Numbered from the stretch's first letter, positions 46,771-56,621 are shown. The stretch is DNA of 64,000 nucleotides from Aeromicrobium erythreum (GCF_001509405.1 NZ_CP011502.1:1488001-1552000), one strand, 5' to 3'. Made by a program: numbers and translations. Notes: generated by a model from the sequence alone, not told the origin.

Positions 46771-47082
46771 CCGGCACCCTGACGAGGGACCCGACGCGAT
46801 GTTCTTTCTCGATCCTCAATGTTCTTTCTGCGCCGAGGTTCCGTCGCACCGTCCGGTCGGGCGAGGATGGACGCGGCCCCGTGCTGTGCGGGGCAGCCTC
46901 TCCACGGCGCCACGGCCGAGGCGGCGCCGGACGTCTCTCCCATGCGTCCGGCCGGACGTCGCCCGGCCAGGCCGGACCGAGCCTCTCCCGCTCGGGTCGT
47001 GCCGGTCGTGGGGAGCGCACCAGGGCCGGCGTCCGACGACGGTCGGCGCCGGCCCTGCGTGCGTCTGGGACACTGGTAGGCG
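46771..47082. other. 312-base gap without a convincing gene
   Basis: ATGTTCTTTCT occurs twice with a 20-base period, at 46799-46809 and 46819-46829. The rest is GC-rich with no clear terminator. A frame from 46819 to 47079 is rich in Arg and Pro and does not look real. A GACACT box at 47069-47074 may be the -10 box of dusB. Confidence 0.55.
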
Positions 47083-48288
47083 ATGACCACCACCACGACC
47101 GCGACGACGATCGTCACGGAGCCAGGCACGCAGGGCTCGAGCGACGTCTTCCTCCCGCGCCCGCTGCGTCTCGGCGACCTCGAGGTCGAGGTGCCGGTCG
47201 TGCTCGCCCCGATGGCCGGTGTCACCAACGTCGCCTTCCGTCGTCTGTGCGCGGAGCAGGGCGCCGGGTTGTACGTCTGCGAGATGATCACGTCGCGCGG
47301 GCTGGTCGAGGGCGACGCGACGAGCCTGTCGATGCTGACCTTCGCCGACAACGAGTCGGTGCGCTCGGTGCAGCTGTACGGCGTCGACCCCGACGTGATG
47401 GGCCGCGCGGTCGAGGTGCTCTGCGCCGACCACGGCGTCGAGCACGTCGACCTCAACTTCGGCTGCCCGGTGCCGAAGATCACCCGCAAGGGCGGGGGCG
47501 CGGCGCTGCCGTGGAAGGCCAACCTGCTCGGTCGCATCCTGGAGTCGACGGTCGCCGCCGCGCAGCCGTACGGGGTCCCGGTGACCATGAAGACCCGCCT
47601 CGGCATCGACGAGGACCACCTGACCTACCTCGACGCGGGGCACATCGCCGAGGACGCCGGCTGCGCCGCGATCGCCCTGCACGCGCGCACCGCCGCCCAG
47701 CACTACTCCGGCCACGCGCGCTGGGAGACCATCGGCGAGCTGAAGGCCGCCGTCTCGATCCCGGTCCTCGGCAACGGCGACGTCTGGGAGGCCGGCGACG
47801 CCGTCCGCATGATGCAGAGCACGGGTTGTGACGGCGTCGTGGTCGGCCGAGGCTGCCTGGGTCGCCCGTGGCTCTTCCGCGACCTCGCCGCGGCGCTCGG
47901 CCCGTCGCCCGACGCGTCGGGGCCCGTGCTGCCGACCCTCGGCGAGGTCACCTCCGTGATGCGACGCCACGCCGAGCTGCTGGGCGACTGGCTGGGCGAG
48001 GAGCGCGGCTGCGTGGAGTTCCGCAAGCACGTCGCCTGGTACCTCAAGGGCTTCCCCGCAGGGTCGCGGGTGCGCAGCGAGCTCGGGGGGGTCTCGTCCT
48101 ACGCCGCGCTCGACGCGCTGCTGGCCGACCTCGACCCCGACGAGCCGTACCCCGTGGCCGAGCTGGGCACACCGCGCGGCCGCCAGGGCAGCCCGCGCAC
48201 GGTGGCCCTCCCTGACGGCTGGCTCAGCTCACGGGACCTCGTCGGCACCGTCGACGCCGGCGCCGAGGACGCGTCCAGCGGAGGCTGA
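47083..48288 (+). CDS. dusB: tRNA-dihydrouridine synthase
   Basis: 401 aa. A flavin enzyme that reduces uridines in the tRNA D-loop. VLAPMAGVTNVAFRRL (40-55) binds FMN, Cys128 in LNFGCPVPKI is the proton donor, and RKGGGAAL follows. The barrel ends with VLGNGDVW and GRGCLGRPWLFRD. The C-terminal tail from about 370 is extended and overlaps the 3' end of the convergent PH-domain gene by 60 bases. Confidence 0.93.
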   Translation: MTTTTTATTIVTEPGTQGSSDVFLPRPLRLGDLEVEVPVVLAPMAGVTNVAFRRLCAEQGAGLYVCEMITSRGLVEGDATSLSMLTFADNESVRSVQLYGVDPDVMGRAVEVLCADHGVEHVDLNFGCPVPKITRKGGGAALPWKANLLGRILESTVAAAQPYGVPVTMKTRLGIDEDHLTYLDAGHIAEDAGCAAIALHARTAAQHYSGHARWETIGELKAAVSIPVLGNGDVWEAGDAVRMMQSTGCDGVVVGRGCLGRPWLFRDLAAALGPSPDASGPVLPTLGEVTSVMRRHAELLGDWLGEERGCVEFRKHVAWYLKGFPAGSRVRSELGGVSSYAALDALLADLDPDEPYPVAELGTPRGRQGSPRTVALPDGWLSSRDLVGTVDAGAEDASSGG

Positions 48289-49644
48289 CCCCACGGTCGC
48301 CGTCTGCGCACGCTCGTCCCGCGCCACGTCGACGGCGCGCAGCACGACGCCGCGCGCCTGTGCCGCATCGACGTGGTGCACGTCGACGTCGACCGGTCCG
48401 TCGGGCGTGTGCAGCTCGACCGTGGCGAGGTCGCGCAGTCGCTGGAGCGGTCCCTGCCGCAGCGCGAACGACTGCACCTTCGCGTGCGGCGCGTGACTGG
48501 TGCGTCGGTGCAGCCACCCCGTGGTCGAGCTGGCGCGACGCCGGCCGAGGGACAACGAGCGGAACCGCCAGCCGACCGGTGCGAACGGCCAGGAGCGTCG
48601 GCTCGCGCGCACGGTGACGACCTCGTCGTCCGGGCCGCCGTCCTGCACGAGCTCGGCCACGAGGGCTGCGGCGAGCGCGCGGTCGGCGATCGGCAGCAGC
48701 GTCGTGTCGAGGTCGCCGTCGTCGGAGCCCGCCCGGCCGGCCACGTCGACCTCGAGCCGGCACCACCCCAGTCGGCGCCAGAGGACGGGCTCCACGACGG
48801 CCACGCCCTGGACCCGGGCGTACGGGATGGTCTGGGCCGTCAGCGAGAGCAGCCCGCGCTCGATCCGCAGCCCGTGCGGCGTGCGCCAGAGGACGAAGCC
48901 CCACTCGGCGACCACGCGCCGTGCGACGACCTGTGCCGCCCAGGACAGCGCCGGCAGCACGCCACCGAGGACGACGAGCGGTGCGCCGAAGCCGAGCGCG
49001 GCGAGCAGGATCGCGACGAGCGCGGCCACCGCCGCCAGCAGGTCGAGGCTGAGCAGCGCGCCCAGCAGGGTGCGTTCCGGCGGCACGCGCGTGATGAGCT
49101 CACCACCGTCGTGGTCGGGCAGGGCGTCGTCGGGTCCGTCGCCCTGCGCGCCGTGCGCCCGCCGCAGCAGCAGACGACGCACGTCGCGCGCCTCGGCGAG
49201 CGGCAGGAAGCGCACGACGAGGCGCGACTCGTCGCCGCCGGCGAGGTCGACCCGCACCTCGGCGAGTCCGACCACCCGCGCGAGCAGCGGCTCCGCGACG
49301 TCGACGGACTGGATCCGCTCGAACGCGGCCCGGCGCGAGCGCCGCGTGAGGACGCCGCTGTCGATGCGCAGCTCCTCGTCGTCGACGACGAAGCGAGTGA
49401 ACCACCACGACACGAGTCCGGCGAGCTCGCCGACCACGAGCCCGCCCCCGACGACGGCCAGCACCGCGACCCACCAGGGCACACCCTCCCAGCGGTCGCC
49501 CTGGAGGAACGAGGCGCCGAGGCCGACGACGGCCGCGCCCGCCCACAGCCCGCCCTGGACCACACCGGTCAGCGGATGCGTGCGGCGCCCGACCCGCAGC
49601 TCGGCCGCGGCGGCGGGGGCTCCGCCCGGCTCAGACCCCGGCAT
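48229..49644 (-). CDS. bacterial PH-domain membrane protein, YdbT-like
   Basis: 471 aa. Two membrane hairpins (VVQGGLWAGAAVVGLGASFL to WVAVLAVVGGGLVVGELAGLV, and around residues 180-230) are each followed by a bPH2 domain. These include VDDEELRIDSGVLTRRSRRAAFERIQSVDV and GLRIERGLLSLTAQTIPYARVQGVAVVEP. A third repeat is near the C-terminus. In Bacillus the ydbS-ydbT pair protects against some peptide antibiotics. Here, too, a shorter partner gene lies upstream with a 14-base overlap. Confidence 0.8.
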   Translation of the reverse strand: MPGSEPGGAPAAAAELRVGRRTHPLTGVVQGGLWAGAAVVGLGASFLQGDRWEGVPWWVAVLAVVGGGLVVGELAGLVSWWFTRFVVDDEELRIDSGVLTRRSRRAAFERIQSVDVAEPLLARVVGLAEVRVDLAGGDESRLVVRFLPLAEARDVRRLLLRRAHGAQGDGPDDALPDHDGGELITRVPPERTLLGALLSLDLLAAVAALVAILLAALGFGAPLVVLGGVLPALSWAAQVVARRVVAEWGFVLWRTPHGLRIERGLLSLTAQTIPYARVQGVAVVEPVLWRRLGWCRLEVDVAGRAGSDDGDLDTTLLPIADRALAAALVAELVQDGGPDDEVVTVRASRRSWPFAPVGWRFRSLSLGRRRASSTTGWLHRRTSHAPHAKVQSFALRQGPLQRLRDLATVELHTPDGPVDVDVHHVDAAQARGVVLRAVDVARDERAQTATVGSASAGRVLGAGVDGADEVP

Positions 49645-50143
49645 CGTGCGCCCGCCCGAGGTCGGTGAGCCGGTCGCGCAGGCGTCGGGCCTCGTCGGCG
49701 GGGACGCCCGGCACCTGGGCGGCGGTCTCGGTGCTCGCGGTGTGCAGGGTCACGCGGGTGATGCCGAGGCGGCGCTCGACGGGACCGGCCTCGACGTCGA
49801 CGAACTGCACGCGTCCGTAGGGCACCACGACGAGCCGGCGGAACATGACCCCCGACGTCACGAGCAGGTCGTCCTGCGACTCCGCCCAGCCCCACGACCG
49901 GCGGTTCCGCTCGGCCCACCACCACAGCGCGGCGGCGGCCCCGAGCAGCACCACGGCGACCGCGGCGAGCAGCACGACCCAGCCGGTCGGGACGCCCGCG
50001 GCGGGGCCGAGCGCGGCCCCGGCGACGGCCACCACGCCGAGGACGGCGAGAGGTGCGGCGAGCACGAGGCGACGTCGCGTGGCGAGGGCGGGGGAGACCG
50101 GCGTCCAGGGCTCGGAGACCGGTCGGAAGAGGGACGCGTCCAC
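49631..50143 (-). CDS. bacterial PH-domain membrane protein, YdbS-like
   Basis: 170 aa from the GTG at 50143, seven bases behind a TAGGCT -10 box; the upstream frame is noise. Two membrane helices (LVLAAPLAVLGVVAVAGAALG and GWVVLLAAVAVVLLGAAAALWWW) precede one bPH2 domain, with LLVTSGVMFRRLVVVPYGRVQFVDV. It forms a two-gene operon with the YdbT-like gene. Confidence 0.8.
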   Translation of the reverse strand: MDASLFRPVSEPWTPVSPALATRRRLVLAAPLAVLGVVAVAGAALGPAAGVPTGWVVLLAAVAVVLLGAAAALWWWAERNRRSWGWAESQDDLLVTSGVMFRRLVVVPYGRVQFVDVEAGPVERRLGITRVTLHTASTETAAQVPGVPADEARRLRDRLTDLGRAHDAGV

Positions 50144-50290
50144 GTCCGGCAGCCTAGGCCGTCGCCCGTCCTGGCGTGTTTGACCCGGGTCGGGGGACGG
50201 TGGGACACTCTGAGACGCAGCCGCCGCTGTACAACCGTCCCGCCGCCCGGCACCCGCGCCGGAGCCGCGATCTCCTGCGGAGGAACACCC

Positions 50291-50491
50291 ATGGCCAAGG
50301 CCCTCGTCGGATTCGTCGGTGGACCCACCGTCGACCAGCTGCACGAGACCGCCCGACTCCGGCGTCGGGTCGCTGACCTCGAGGCCGAGGTGCTGCGCCT
50401 CAACGTCGAGAACGACGGTCTGCTGCGCACCCTCGCCGAGCGTGTCGACGAGGTCACCGCCGGCGACCTGCTCGAGCCGCTCTCGCACTGA
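50291..50491 (+). CDS. small coiled-coil protein
   Basis: 66 aa, with GGAGGA ten bases before the ATG. After MAKALVGFVGGP comes a heptad-rich helix, ETARLRRRVADLEAEVLRLN. Similar short proteins with an MAKALxGxVGGP opening and one coiled coil are, as I recall, common in actinobacteria. Function unknown. It lies 66 bases before smc but smc has its own -10 box. Confidence 0.7.
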   Translation: MAKALVGFVGGPTVDQLHETARLRRRVADLEAEVLRLNVENDGLLRTLAERVDEVTAGDLLEPLSH

Positions 50492-50556
50492 GTCCCCGGG
50501 AGGGGACGCCGCCGCGCGTCGGCGGTCGTGCCGCGCCGACGCACTAGGGTGATCGC

Positions 50557-53500
50557 GTGTACCTGAAGAGCCTCACGCTGCGCGGCTTCAAGTCGTTCGC
50601 GTCCAGCACCACGCTCGAGCTGGAGCCCGGCATCACGTGCGTCGTCGGGCCGAACGGCTCCGGCAAGTCCAACGTCGTCGACGCCCTCGCCTGGGTCATG
50701 GGCGAGCAGGGCGCGAAGTCGCTGCGCGGCGGCAAGATGGAGGACGTCATCTTCGCGGGCACGTCGGGACGCCCGCCGCTGGGTCGGGCCGAGGTCGTCC
50801 TGACCATCGACAACACCGACGGCGCCCTGCCCATCGAGTACAGCGAGGTCACGATCTCGCGCACGATGTTCCGCAACGGCGGCTCGGAGTACGCGATCAA
50901 CGGCACCAGCTGCCGTCTGCTCGACGTGCAGGAGCTGCTGAGCGACTCCGGCATCGGCCGCGAGATGCACGTGATCGTGGGCCAGGGCCAGCTCGACTCC
51001 GTGCTGCGCGCGACGCCCGAGGACCGGCGCGGCTTCGTCGAGGAGGCGGCCGGCGTCCTCAAGCACCGCAAGCGCAAGGAGAAGGCGCTGCGCAAGCTCG
51101 ACGCGACGCAGGGCAACCTCACGCGGCTGCAGGACGTGCTGACCGAGCTGCGCCGTCAGCTCAAGCCGCTCGGCCGCCAGGCCGAGGTGGCCCGCCGCGC
51201 GGTCACCATCCAGGCCGACGTGCGCGACGCCCGCGCCCGGCTGCTCGCCGACGACATCGTCACGGCCCGCACGACGATCGCCGAGGAGATGGCCGACGAG
51301 GCGGCGCTGAAGGAGCGCCGGGCCGCCGTCGAGCACGCCGTGGCCGCCGCGCGCCAGCAGGAGACCGAGCTCGAGGACCGGCTGCGCGAGGACTCGCCGG
51401 CACTGTCGGCCGCCCAGGAGACCTGGTACGCGCTGTCGGGCCTGCGGGAGCGGCTGCGCGGCACCTCCGGCCTCGCCACCGAGCGGGTGCGGCTGGCGGC
51501 CGTGGAGTCCGACGACCGGCCGACCGGCCGCGACCCCGAGGAGCTGGAGGCCGAGGCGCGTCGCGTCGAGGAGCAGCACCGCGCCATGACGACCTCGGTG
51601 GAGGAGGCGCGCGCCGCCCTCGAGGCGGTCGTCGCGGAGCGCACCGAGGCCGAGGCCACCTACGGCGAGGAGGAGCGTCGCGTCGCCGGTCTGCTGCGCG
51701 CGGCTGCCGACCGTCGGGAGGGGCTGGCGCGCCTGCGTGGCCAGGTCAACGCGCTCAAGAGCCGCGCCGAGGCCGCCGACGCCGAGGTCGAGCGGCTCGG
51801 TGCCGCCCGCGACGAGGCGCTGCGCCGTGCCGACGAGGCGCAGAAGGCGTTCGCGGCCCGCGAGGGCGAGATCGCCGGCCTGAGCCGGGGAGAGTCCGGG
51901 CTCGACGAGGAGCTGGAGGCCGCCGAGGCGGTGCTGGCCGACGTCGAGGGCCGCGCCCGGGAGCTGCAGGTCGCCGAGCAGGACGCGTCCCGCCGGCAGG
52001 CGGCGCTCGCGGCGCGTGTCGAGGCGCTGGAGACGGGCCTCGCACGCAAGGACGGCGCCGGCGCGCTGCTCGCCGCGTCCGACGAGATCAGCGGCCTGCT
52101 GGGATCCGTCGCGGCCCTGCTCACCGTGCGTCCCGGCTTCGAGGCGGCCATCGCCTCGGCCCTCGGGTCCGCCGCCGACGCGGTGGCCGTCGACCACGTC
52201 GACACCGCCGTCACCGCGATGGAGCTGCTGAAGTCCGAGGACCTCGGCCGCGCCGGTCTGCTGCTCGGCGGCGAGGCCGACGTCGACGACCGCGACTGGC
52301 CCGGTCTGCCCGAGGGCGCGACCTACGCGGTCGACGTGGTCGAGCCGCCCGCCACGCTCGTCGCGGCGCTGCGCCGGCTGCTCTTCAAGGTGGCCGTGGT
52401 CGACGACCTCGCCGCGGCACGTGCCCTGGTCGCCCAGGCGTCCGACGTGACCGCCGTGACCCGCGAGGGCGACGTGCTGGGGGCTCACTTCGCCTCGGGC
52501 GGGTCGACCTCGCAGCAGAGCCTGCTCGAGGTGCAGGCGGCGATCGACCAGGCCCGTGAGGAGCTCGAGGCGGCCGAGCGCGCGCTCGAGACGCTGCGCT
52601 TCGACGGCCAGCGCGTGGCGCAGGAGCGGATCGCGGCACAGGAGCGCGTCGACGCGGCGCTGGAGCGTCTGCACGAGTCCGACGCCGAGATGTCGGCGGT
52701 CGCGGAGTCGCTCGGCCAGCTCGGGTCCACGGCCCGCGCGGCGAAGGGCGAGGCGGAGCGGCTCACGGCCGCGATCGCCGCCGCCCAGGAGGCCCACGAG
52801 CGCGACCTCGGCGGCCTGGCCGACCTGGAGGTGCGGTTGGCGCAGGCCGAGGAGGCACCCGACGAGGAGCCCGACACGTCGGCGCTCGAGACGCTGGCCG
52901 AGCGGGCGTCGACGGCCCGCCGGGCCGAGACCGACGCGCGGCTCGCCCTGCGCACCAACGAGGAGCGGGCCCGGGCGCTCGAGGGCCAGGCGACCGCGCT
53001 CGTGGCCTCGGCGGCGGCGGAGCGCGAGGCACGCATCCAGGCCCGGCTGCGCCGGGAGCAGCAGCTGCGCGAGGCCGAGACGGCGCGGGCGGTGCTCGCG
53101 GTCGGCGACGTCGCGCTGGCCCGGCTCGAGACGACGCTCGCGGAGGCAGCGGCGCTGCGCTCGAGGATCGAGCAGTCGCGCACGGGTCGCGAGAGCGAGC
53201 TGCGCGACGTCCGCGCCCGGCTGCGCAGCCTGTCCGAGGAGCTGCAGGGACTCACGACGTCGGTGCACCGCGACGAGATGGCGCGGGCCGAGCAGCGGCT
53301 GCGGCTCGAGGCGCTGGAGGCGCGCGCCCTCGAGGAGCTCGGCATCGAGGTCGAGGCGCTCGTCGCGGAGTACGGTCCGGACCAGCCCGTGCCCCCGACC
53401 TCCGAGGAGGTGCAGGGCGAGTCCAGCGACACCGACGACACCGCAGAGACCGACGAGGCGCCGCAGGGCCGGCCGTACGACCGGACCGAGCAGACGAAGC

Positions 53501-54141
53501 GGCTGCGGGCCGCGGAGCGGGCCATGGCCATGCTCGGCAAGGTCAACCCGCTCGCGCTGGAGGAGTTCTCGGCACTCGAGGAGCGCCACCAGTTCCTGTC
53601 CGAGCAGCTCGACGACCTCAAGCGGACCCGGCAGGACCTGCTCGACATCGTCGCCGACGTCGACGAGCGCGTGCAGCAGGTGTTCAGCGAGGCCTGGGTC
53701 GACGTGTCGGCGGCGTTCGAGGACGTGTTCTCGCGCCTGTTCCCGGGCGGCGAGGGTCGTCTCCTGCTCACCGACCCCGACGACATGCTGACCACCGGCA
53801 TCGACGTCGAGGCACGGCCGCCAGGCAAGAAGGTCAAGCGGCTGTCGCTGCTGTCCGGCGGTGAGCGCTCGCTCGTCGCCGTCGCGTTCCTGGTGGCCCT
53901 GTTCAAGGCCCGCCCGAGCCCGTTCTACATCCTCGACGAGGTCGAGGCCGCGCTCGACGACACCAACCTGGGCCGCCTGCTCGAGATCTACGAGGAGCTG
54001 CGCGCCAACTCCCAGCTTATCGTCATCACCCACCAGAAGCGGACGATGGAGGTCGGCGACGCGCTCTACGGCGTCTCGATGCGGGGCGACGGTGTCACCA
54101 CCGTCATCAGCCAGCGGCTGCGCGAGGAGGAGACCGCGTGA
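50557..54141 (+). CDS. smc: chromosome segregation SMC protein
   Basis: 1194 aa, GTG start six bases behind a TAGGGT -10 box (leaderless). SMC dimers entrap and organise the chromosome with ScpA and ScpB. Walker A is GPNGSGKS (31-38). Two long coiled coils flank a hinge at about 510-640 (GLLGSVAALLTVRPGFEAAI). The ABC signature LSGGERS is at about 1100, and Walker B is YILDEVEAALDD at about 1125. An acidic insert, SSDTDDTAETDEAPQ, lies near 955. The next gene overlaps its stop by GTGA. Confidence 0.97.
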   Translation: MYLKSLTLRGFKSFASSTTLELEPGITCVVGPNGSGKSNVVDALAWVMGEQGAKSLRGGKMEDVIFAGTSGRPPLGRAEVVLTIDNTDGALPIEYSEVTISRTMFRNGGSEYAINGTSCRLLDVQELLSDSGIGREMHVIVGQGQLDSVLRATPEDRRGFVEEAAGVLKHRKRKEKALRKLDATQGNLTRLQDVLTELRRQLKPLGRQAEVARRAVTIQADVRDARARLLADDIVTARTTIAEEMADEAALKERRAAVEHAVAAARQQETELEDRLREDSPALSAAQETWYALSGLRERLRGTSGLATERVRLAAVESDDRPTGRDPEELEAEARRVEEQHRAMTTSVEEARAALEAVVAERTEAEATYGEEERRVAGLLRAAADRREGLARLRGQVNALKSRAEAADAEVERLGAARDEALRRADEAQKAFAAREGEIAGLSRGESGLDEELEAAEAVLADVEGRARELQVAEQDASRRQAALAARVEALETGLARKDGAGALLAASDEISGLLGSVAALLTVRPGFEAAIASALGSAADAVAVDHVDTAVTAMELLKSEDLGRAGLLLGGEADVDDRDWPGLPEGATYAVDVVEPPATLVAALRRLLFKVAVVDDLAAARALVAQASDVTAVTREGDVLGAHFASGGSTSQQSLLEVQAAIDQAREELEAAERALETLRFDGQRVAQERIAAQERVDAALERLHESDAEMSAVAESLGQLGSTARAAKGEAERLTAAIAAAQEAHERDLGGLADLEVRLAQAEEAPDEEPDTSALETLAERASTARRAETDARLALRTNEERARALEGQATALVASAAAEREARIQARLRREQQLREAETARAVLAVGDVALARLETTLAEAAALRSRIEQSRTGRESELRDVRARLRSLSEELQGLTTSVHRDEMARAEQRLRLEALEARALEELGIEVEALVAEYGPDQPVPPTSEEVQGESSDTDDTAETDEAPQGRPYDRTEQTKRLRAAERAMAMLGKVNPLALEEFSALEERHQFLSEQLDDLKRTRQDLLDIVADVDERVQQVFSEAWVDVSAAFEDVFSRLFPGGEGRLLLTDPDDMLTTGIDVEARPPGKKVKRLSLLSGGERSLVAVAFLVALFKARPSPFYILDEVEAALDDTNLGRLLEIYEELRANSQLIVITHQKRTMEVGDALYGVSMRGDGVTTVISQRLREEETA

Positions 54142-54587
54142 GCGGGCCGGAGCGGACCGAGCCCCGACGCACCGACTTCCCGGTCCTGCGCCGCATCACG
54201 ACGCGGTGGGCGGACGAGGACGTCTACGGGCACGTCAACAACGTCGTCTACTACTCCTACTTCGACACCGCGGTGAACGGCTACCTCATCGAGCGGGCCC
54301 ACGAGCTGGACGGCGTCGACCCCCGCACGCTCGACGCCTACGGCGTCGTCGCGGAGACCGGTTGCCGCTTCCTGCGCGAGCTGCGCTTCCCCGCCGACGT
54401 CGAGGCCGGCCTGCGCGTGACGCGGCTCGGCACGTCGAGCGTCGTGTACGAGATCGGCCTGTTCCAGGGCGAGTCCGACGAGCCGGCAGCGGTCGGGCGG
54501 TTCGTGCACGTGTACGTCTCGGGCGCCGACCGCACGGTCACCCCGGTGCCCGACGTCGTGCGCGCCGCGCTGGCCCCGCTCACCTGA
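54138..54587 (+). CDS. acyl-CoA thioesterase, hotdog fold (4HBT)
   Basis: 149 aa from the GTG overlapping the smc stop. TRWADEDVYGHVNNVVYYSYFDTAVN (22-47) is the 4-hydroxybenzoyl-CoA-thioesterase signature with the catalytic Asp. It should cleave a short acyl-CoA. Its link to smc is only by coupling. Confidence 0.9.
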   Translation: MSGPERTEPRRTDFPVLRRITTRWADEDVYGHVNNVVYYSYFDTAVNGYLIERAHELDGVDPRTLDAYGVVAETGCRFLRELRFPADVEAGLRVTRLGTSSVVYEIGLFQGESDEPAAVGRFVHVYVSGADRTVTPVPDVVRAALAPLT

Positions 54588-54627
54588 GCGTGGCGGGGCG
54601 CCCCCGGCGCCTGGCAGGCTGGACGCC

Positions 54628-55323
54628 ATGGACCTGCAGCACTTCCACGCCCTGCGCACCGGCGTCGTCGAGACCGACGAGGGCCCTCGGACCCTGACCG
54701 TGGAGCGGCTCGGGGTGCTGCGGCTCCCGAGCGGGCGGCTCGAGGTGAGCGACTCCCTCGTGAACCTGGGGGAGGGCATGCTGGTCGACGTGCCCGGGGG
54801 CGACCACCCCGTGGCGATGACCCTGGCCGACGTCTCCGACGCGCAGGACGGCTCGCACGTGCGGGTGGCGTACCTGTCGCTCGTGCTGGCCGAGGGCGAG
54901 CCCGCCGTCGTGGAGCGGGCCGCCGCGCGCGACGTCCCCGTCGACGCGGGCGTGGTGGGGTTCGCCGACGCCGAGAGCGTCGAGCGCGGCATGCCGGAGG
55001 ACCGCTCGACCTGGTACGACGAGGTCTTCGACGGCTGGATCGAGCTGCTGCACTACCCCGACGACGGCGTCCACCGCCACGGCATCGACGTCCGGCTTCC
55101 CCGGGCGACGGCGGGGGAGAACGTCGTGCTGTCGACCGCGGGCTGGGGCGACGGCGTCTACCGCGTCTGGCGGACCCTGGCCGCCGACGGCTCGCTCCTG
55201 GGCGTGCACGTCGACCTCGACGTCGTCGACGTGCAGGACGACGAGCCCGCGCCGCCGGCGGCGTCTGCCGAGGAGCCGGAGCCGGCCACCGGCGGCTTCC
55301 TGCGTCGGCTGTTCCGGCGCTGA
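54628..55323 (+). CDS. DUF4241 family protein
   Basis: 231 aa. LRLPSGRLEVSDSLVNL followed by a proline-glycine turn and PVAMTLADV is the DUF4241 start. AARDVPVDAGVVGFADAES is the middle motif. The C-terminus is a Pro/Glu-rich linker and a basic FLRRLFRR end. Function unknown. A CAGGCT box seven bases before the ATG suggests its own leaderless promoter. Confidence 0.75.
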   Translation: MDLQHFHALRTGVVETDEGPRTLTVERLGVLRLPSGRLEVSDSLVNLGEGMLVDVPGGDHPVAMTLADVSDAQDGSHVRVAYLSLVLAEGEPAVVERAAARDVPVDAGVVGFADAESVERGMPEDRSTWYDEVFDGWIELLHYPDDGVHRHGIDVRLPRATAGENVVLSTAGWGDGVYRVWRTLAADGSLLGVHVDLDVVDVQDDEPAPPAASAEEPEPATGGFLRRLFRR

Positions 55324-55330
55324 GCGCAGC

Positions 55331-56227
55331 TCAGCGCGTGAGCAGCACCTCGACGGCGTGGTAGAGCCACGGCACCGCCACGAAGACCGTCGGCACGACG
55401 AGGACGGCGGCCGAGACGACGCCGGACGCGACCGCCGAGGCACGCCGCGCACTCCGTGAGGCGGGGTCGCGCAGCCGCTCGAGGCGCACCAGCGCGTCGC
55501 TGCCCGCCCCGAGCGCGCCGGCCGGCGTGGAGCCACCGGCGAGCGCGACGATCGCCCGCGCGAGCGGACGGTCGCCCGTGACCCGGCGTGCGGCGTCGTC
55601 GGCCATGAGCTCGACCATCACCTGGCTCTGGCGCAACGGGGCATCGGTGCGCAGGACGCGGGGGAAGGCGCGGTGCAGGACGCCGAAGGCCTCGAGCACG
55701 AGGTCGTGCCGCGTGCGCACGTGCGAGCGCTCGTGCTCGAGCACCGCCCGCAGCGCCTCGTCGTCGAGCGAGGCCACGGCGCCGCTGGAGATGACGACGC
55801 GCGGGTCGCGCAGCCGAGGGATGCAGTAGGCGACCGGCGTCTGCTCGGCCAGCACACGCACGGCGGGCAGGGCGCCGTGCGGCTCGCCCAGCAGGTCGAC
55901 GAGCTCGCGGTGCCGCGCACGGCGCTGCGAGGTCTCCCGCCACACCTGCCAGGCGGCCCACCAGAAGCGCGCCCAGACCAGGACGCCGATGCCCATGATG
56001 ACCACGTGCAGCACCACACGCCACGGAGCAGGTTCCGGGTCGGTCACGAGCCAGAGCGCGGTGGAGAGCGCCGCCCCGGAGATGGCGAGGACCGCCGCGA
56101 GGGCGAGCGACTGCCAGAGCACGATGCCGGCGGCGGGTGCGAGCCGGGGCCACGCCGCGCGCGAGAGCAGCGCGGGGACCGGGAGGGCCAGCGCGAGGCC
56201 GATCGCGCCGAGCAGCAGGGGCGTCAT
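55331..56227 (-). CDS. M56 family membrane metallopeptidase (BlaR1-like)
   Basis: 298 aa. Two membrane helices at the N-terminus and two more around 33-105 are followed by a cytosolic peptidase domain with HERSH in LEHERSHVRTRHD at about 163. A last membrane segment (VVSAAVLVVPTVFVAVPWLY) ends the protein. There is no extracellular sensor domain as in BlaR1. It would cleave the partner BlaI repressor. Its ATG overlaps the blaI-like stop. Confidence 0.88.
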   Translation of the reverse strand: MTPLLLGAIGLALALPVPALLSRAAWPRLAPAAGIVLWQSLALAAVLAISGAALSTALWLVTDPEPAPWRVVLHVVIMGIGVLVWARFWWAAWQVWRETSQRRARHRELVDLLGEPHGALPAVRVLAEQTPVAYCIPRLRDPRVVISSGAVASLDDEALRAVLEHERSHVRTRHDLVLEAFGVLHRAFPRVLRTDAPLRQSQVMVELMADDAARRVTGDRPLARAIVALAGGSTPAGALGAGSDALVRLERLRDPASRSARRASAVASGVVSAAVLVVPTVFVAVPWLYHAVEVLLTR

Positions 56228-56610
56228 GGCGTGCCCGGTGCCTCGATCTCCTCCAGCGCCGCGCGCAGGGCCGCGGCCTCGGCCGGGTCGACCGTGCGCG
56301 CGAAGTGCACGAGCGCGGCGGTGCGGTCGCCCGAGCTGTCGAGCGTGGCGTTCAGGAGCTCGGCCGTGGCGGCCTCGCGGGAGAGCGCCGCGGTGTACCG
56401 GAACGCCCGCCCGTCGCGCTCGCGGCTCACCATCTCCTTGGCGCCGAGCCGGTCGAGCACCGTCATGACGGTCGTGTAGGCGAGGTCGGCGGACCCGCCG
56501 GCCTCGAGCTGCTCCTGCACCTCGCGGACGGTCAAGGCGCTGGTGGCACGCCAGAGGACGTCCATGACGGAGCGCTCGAGGGAGCCGAGGGAGCGGGAGG
56601 ACGGGGGCAT
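56224..56610 (-). CDS. BlaI/MecI/CopY-family repressor
   Basis: 128 aa from the ATG at 56610, seven bases behind a TAGATT -10 box. LGSLERSVMDVLWRA starts the winged helix and YTTVMTVLDRLGAKEMVSRE is its recognition part. The C-terminal helices dimerise. It should bind the three TACTACG-type palindromes upstream. One overlaps its own -10 box and two lie before cydA. Confidence 0.9.
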   Translation of the reverse strand: MPPSSRSLGSLERSVMDVLWRATSALTVREVQEQLEAGGSADLAYTTVMTVLDRLGAKEMVSRERDGRAFRYTAALSREAATAELLNATLDSSGDRTAALVHFARTVDPAEAAALRAALEEIEAPGTP

Positions 56611-56621
56611 GTGACCTAATC

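Noticed and set aside
46819-47079. An 86-codon frame before dusB
   Set aside because: Arg/Pro-rich, no ribosome site, and it begins inside a direct repeat.
49858-54033. A 1391-codon reverse frame across smc
   Set aside because: It lies antisense to smc and is rich in Leu, Gly and Arg repeats caused by the coiled-coil codons of smc. No real motif is present.
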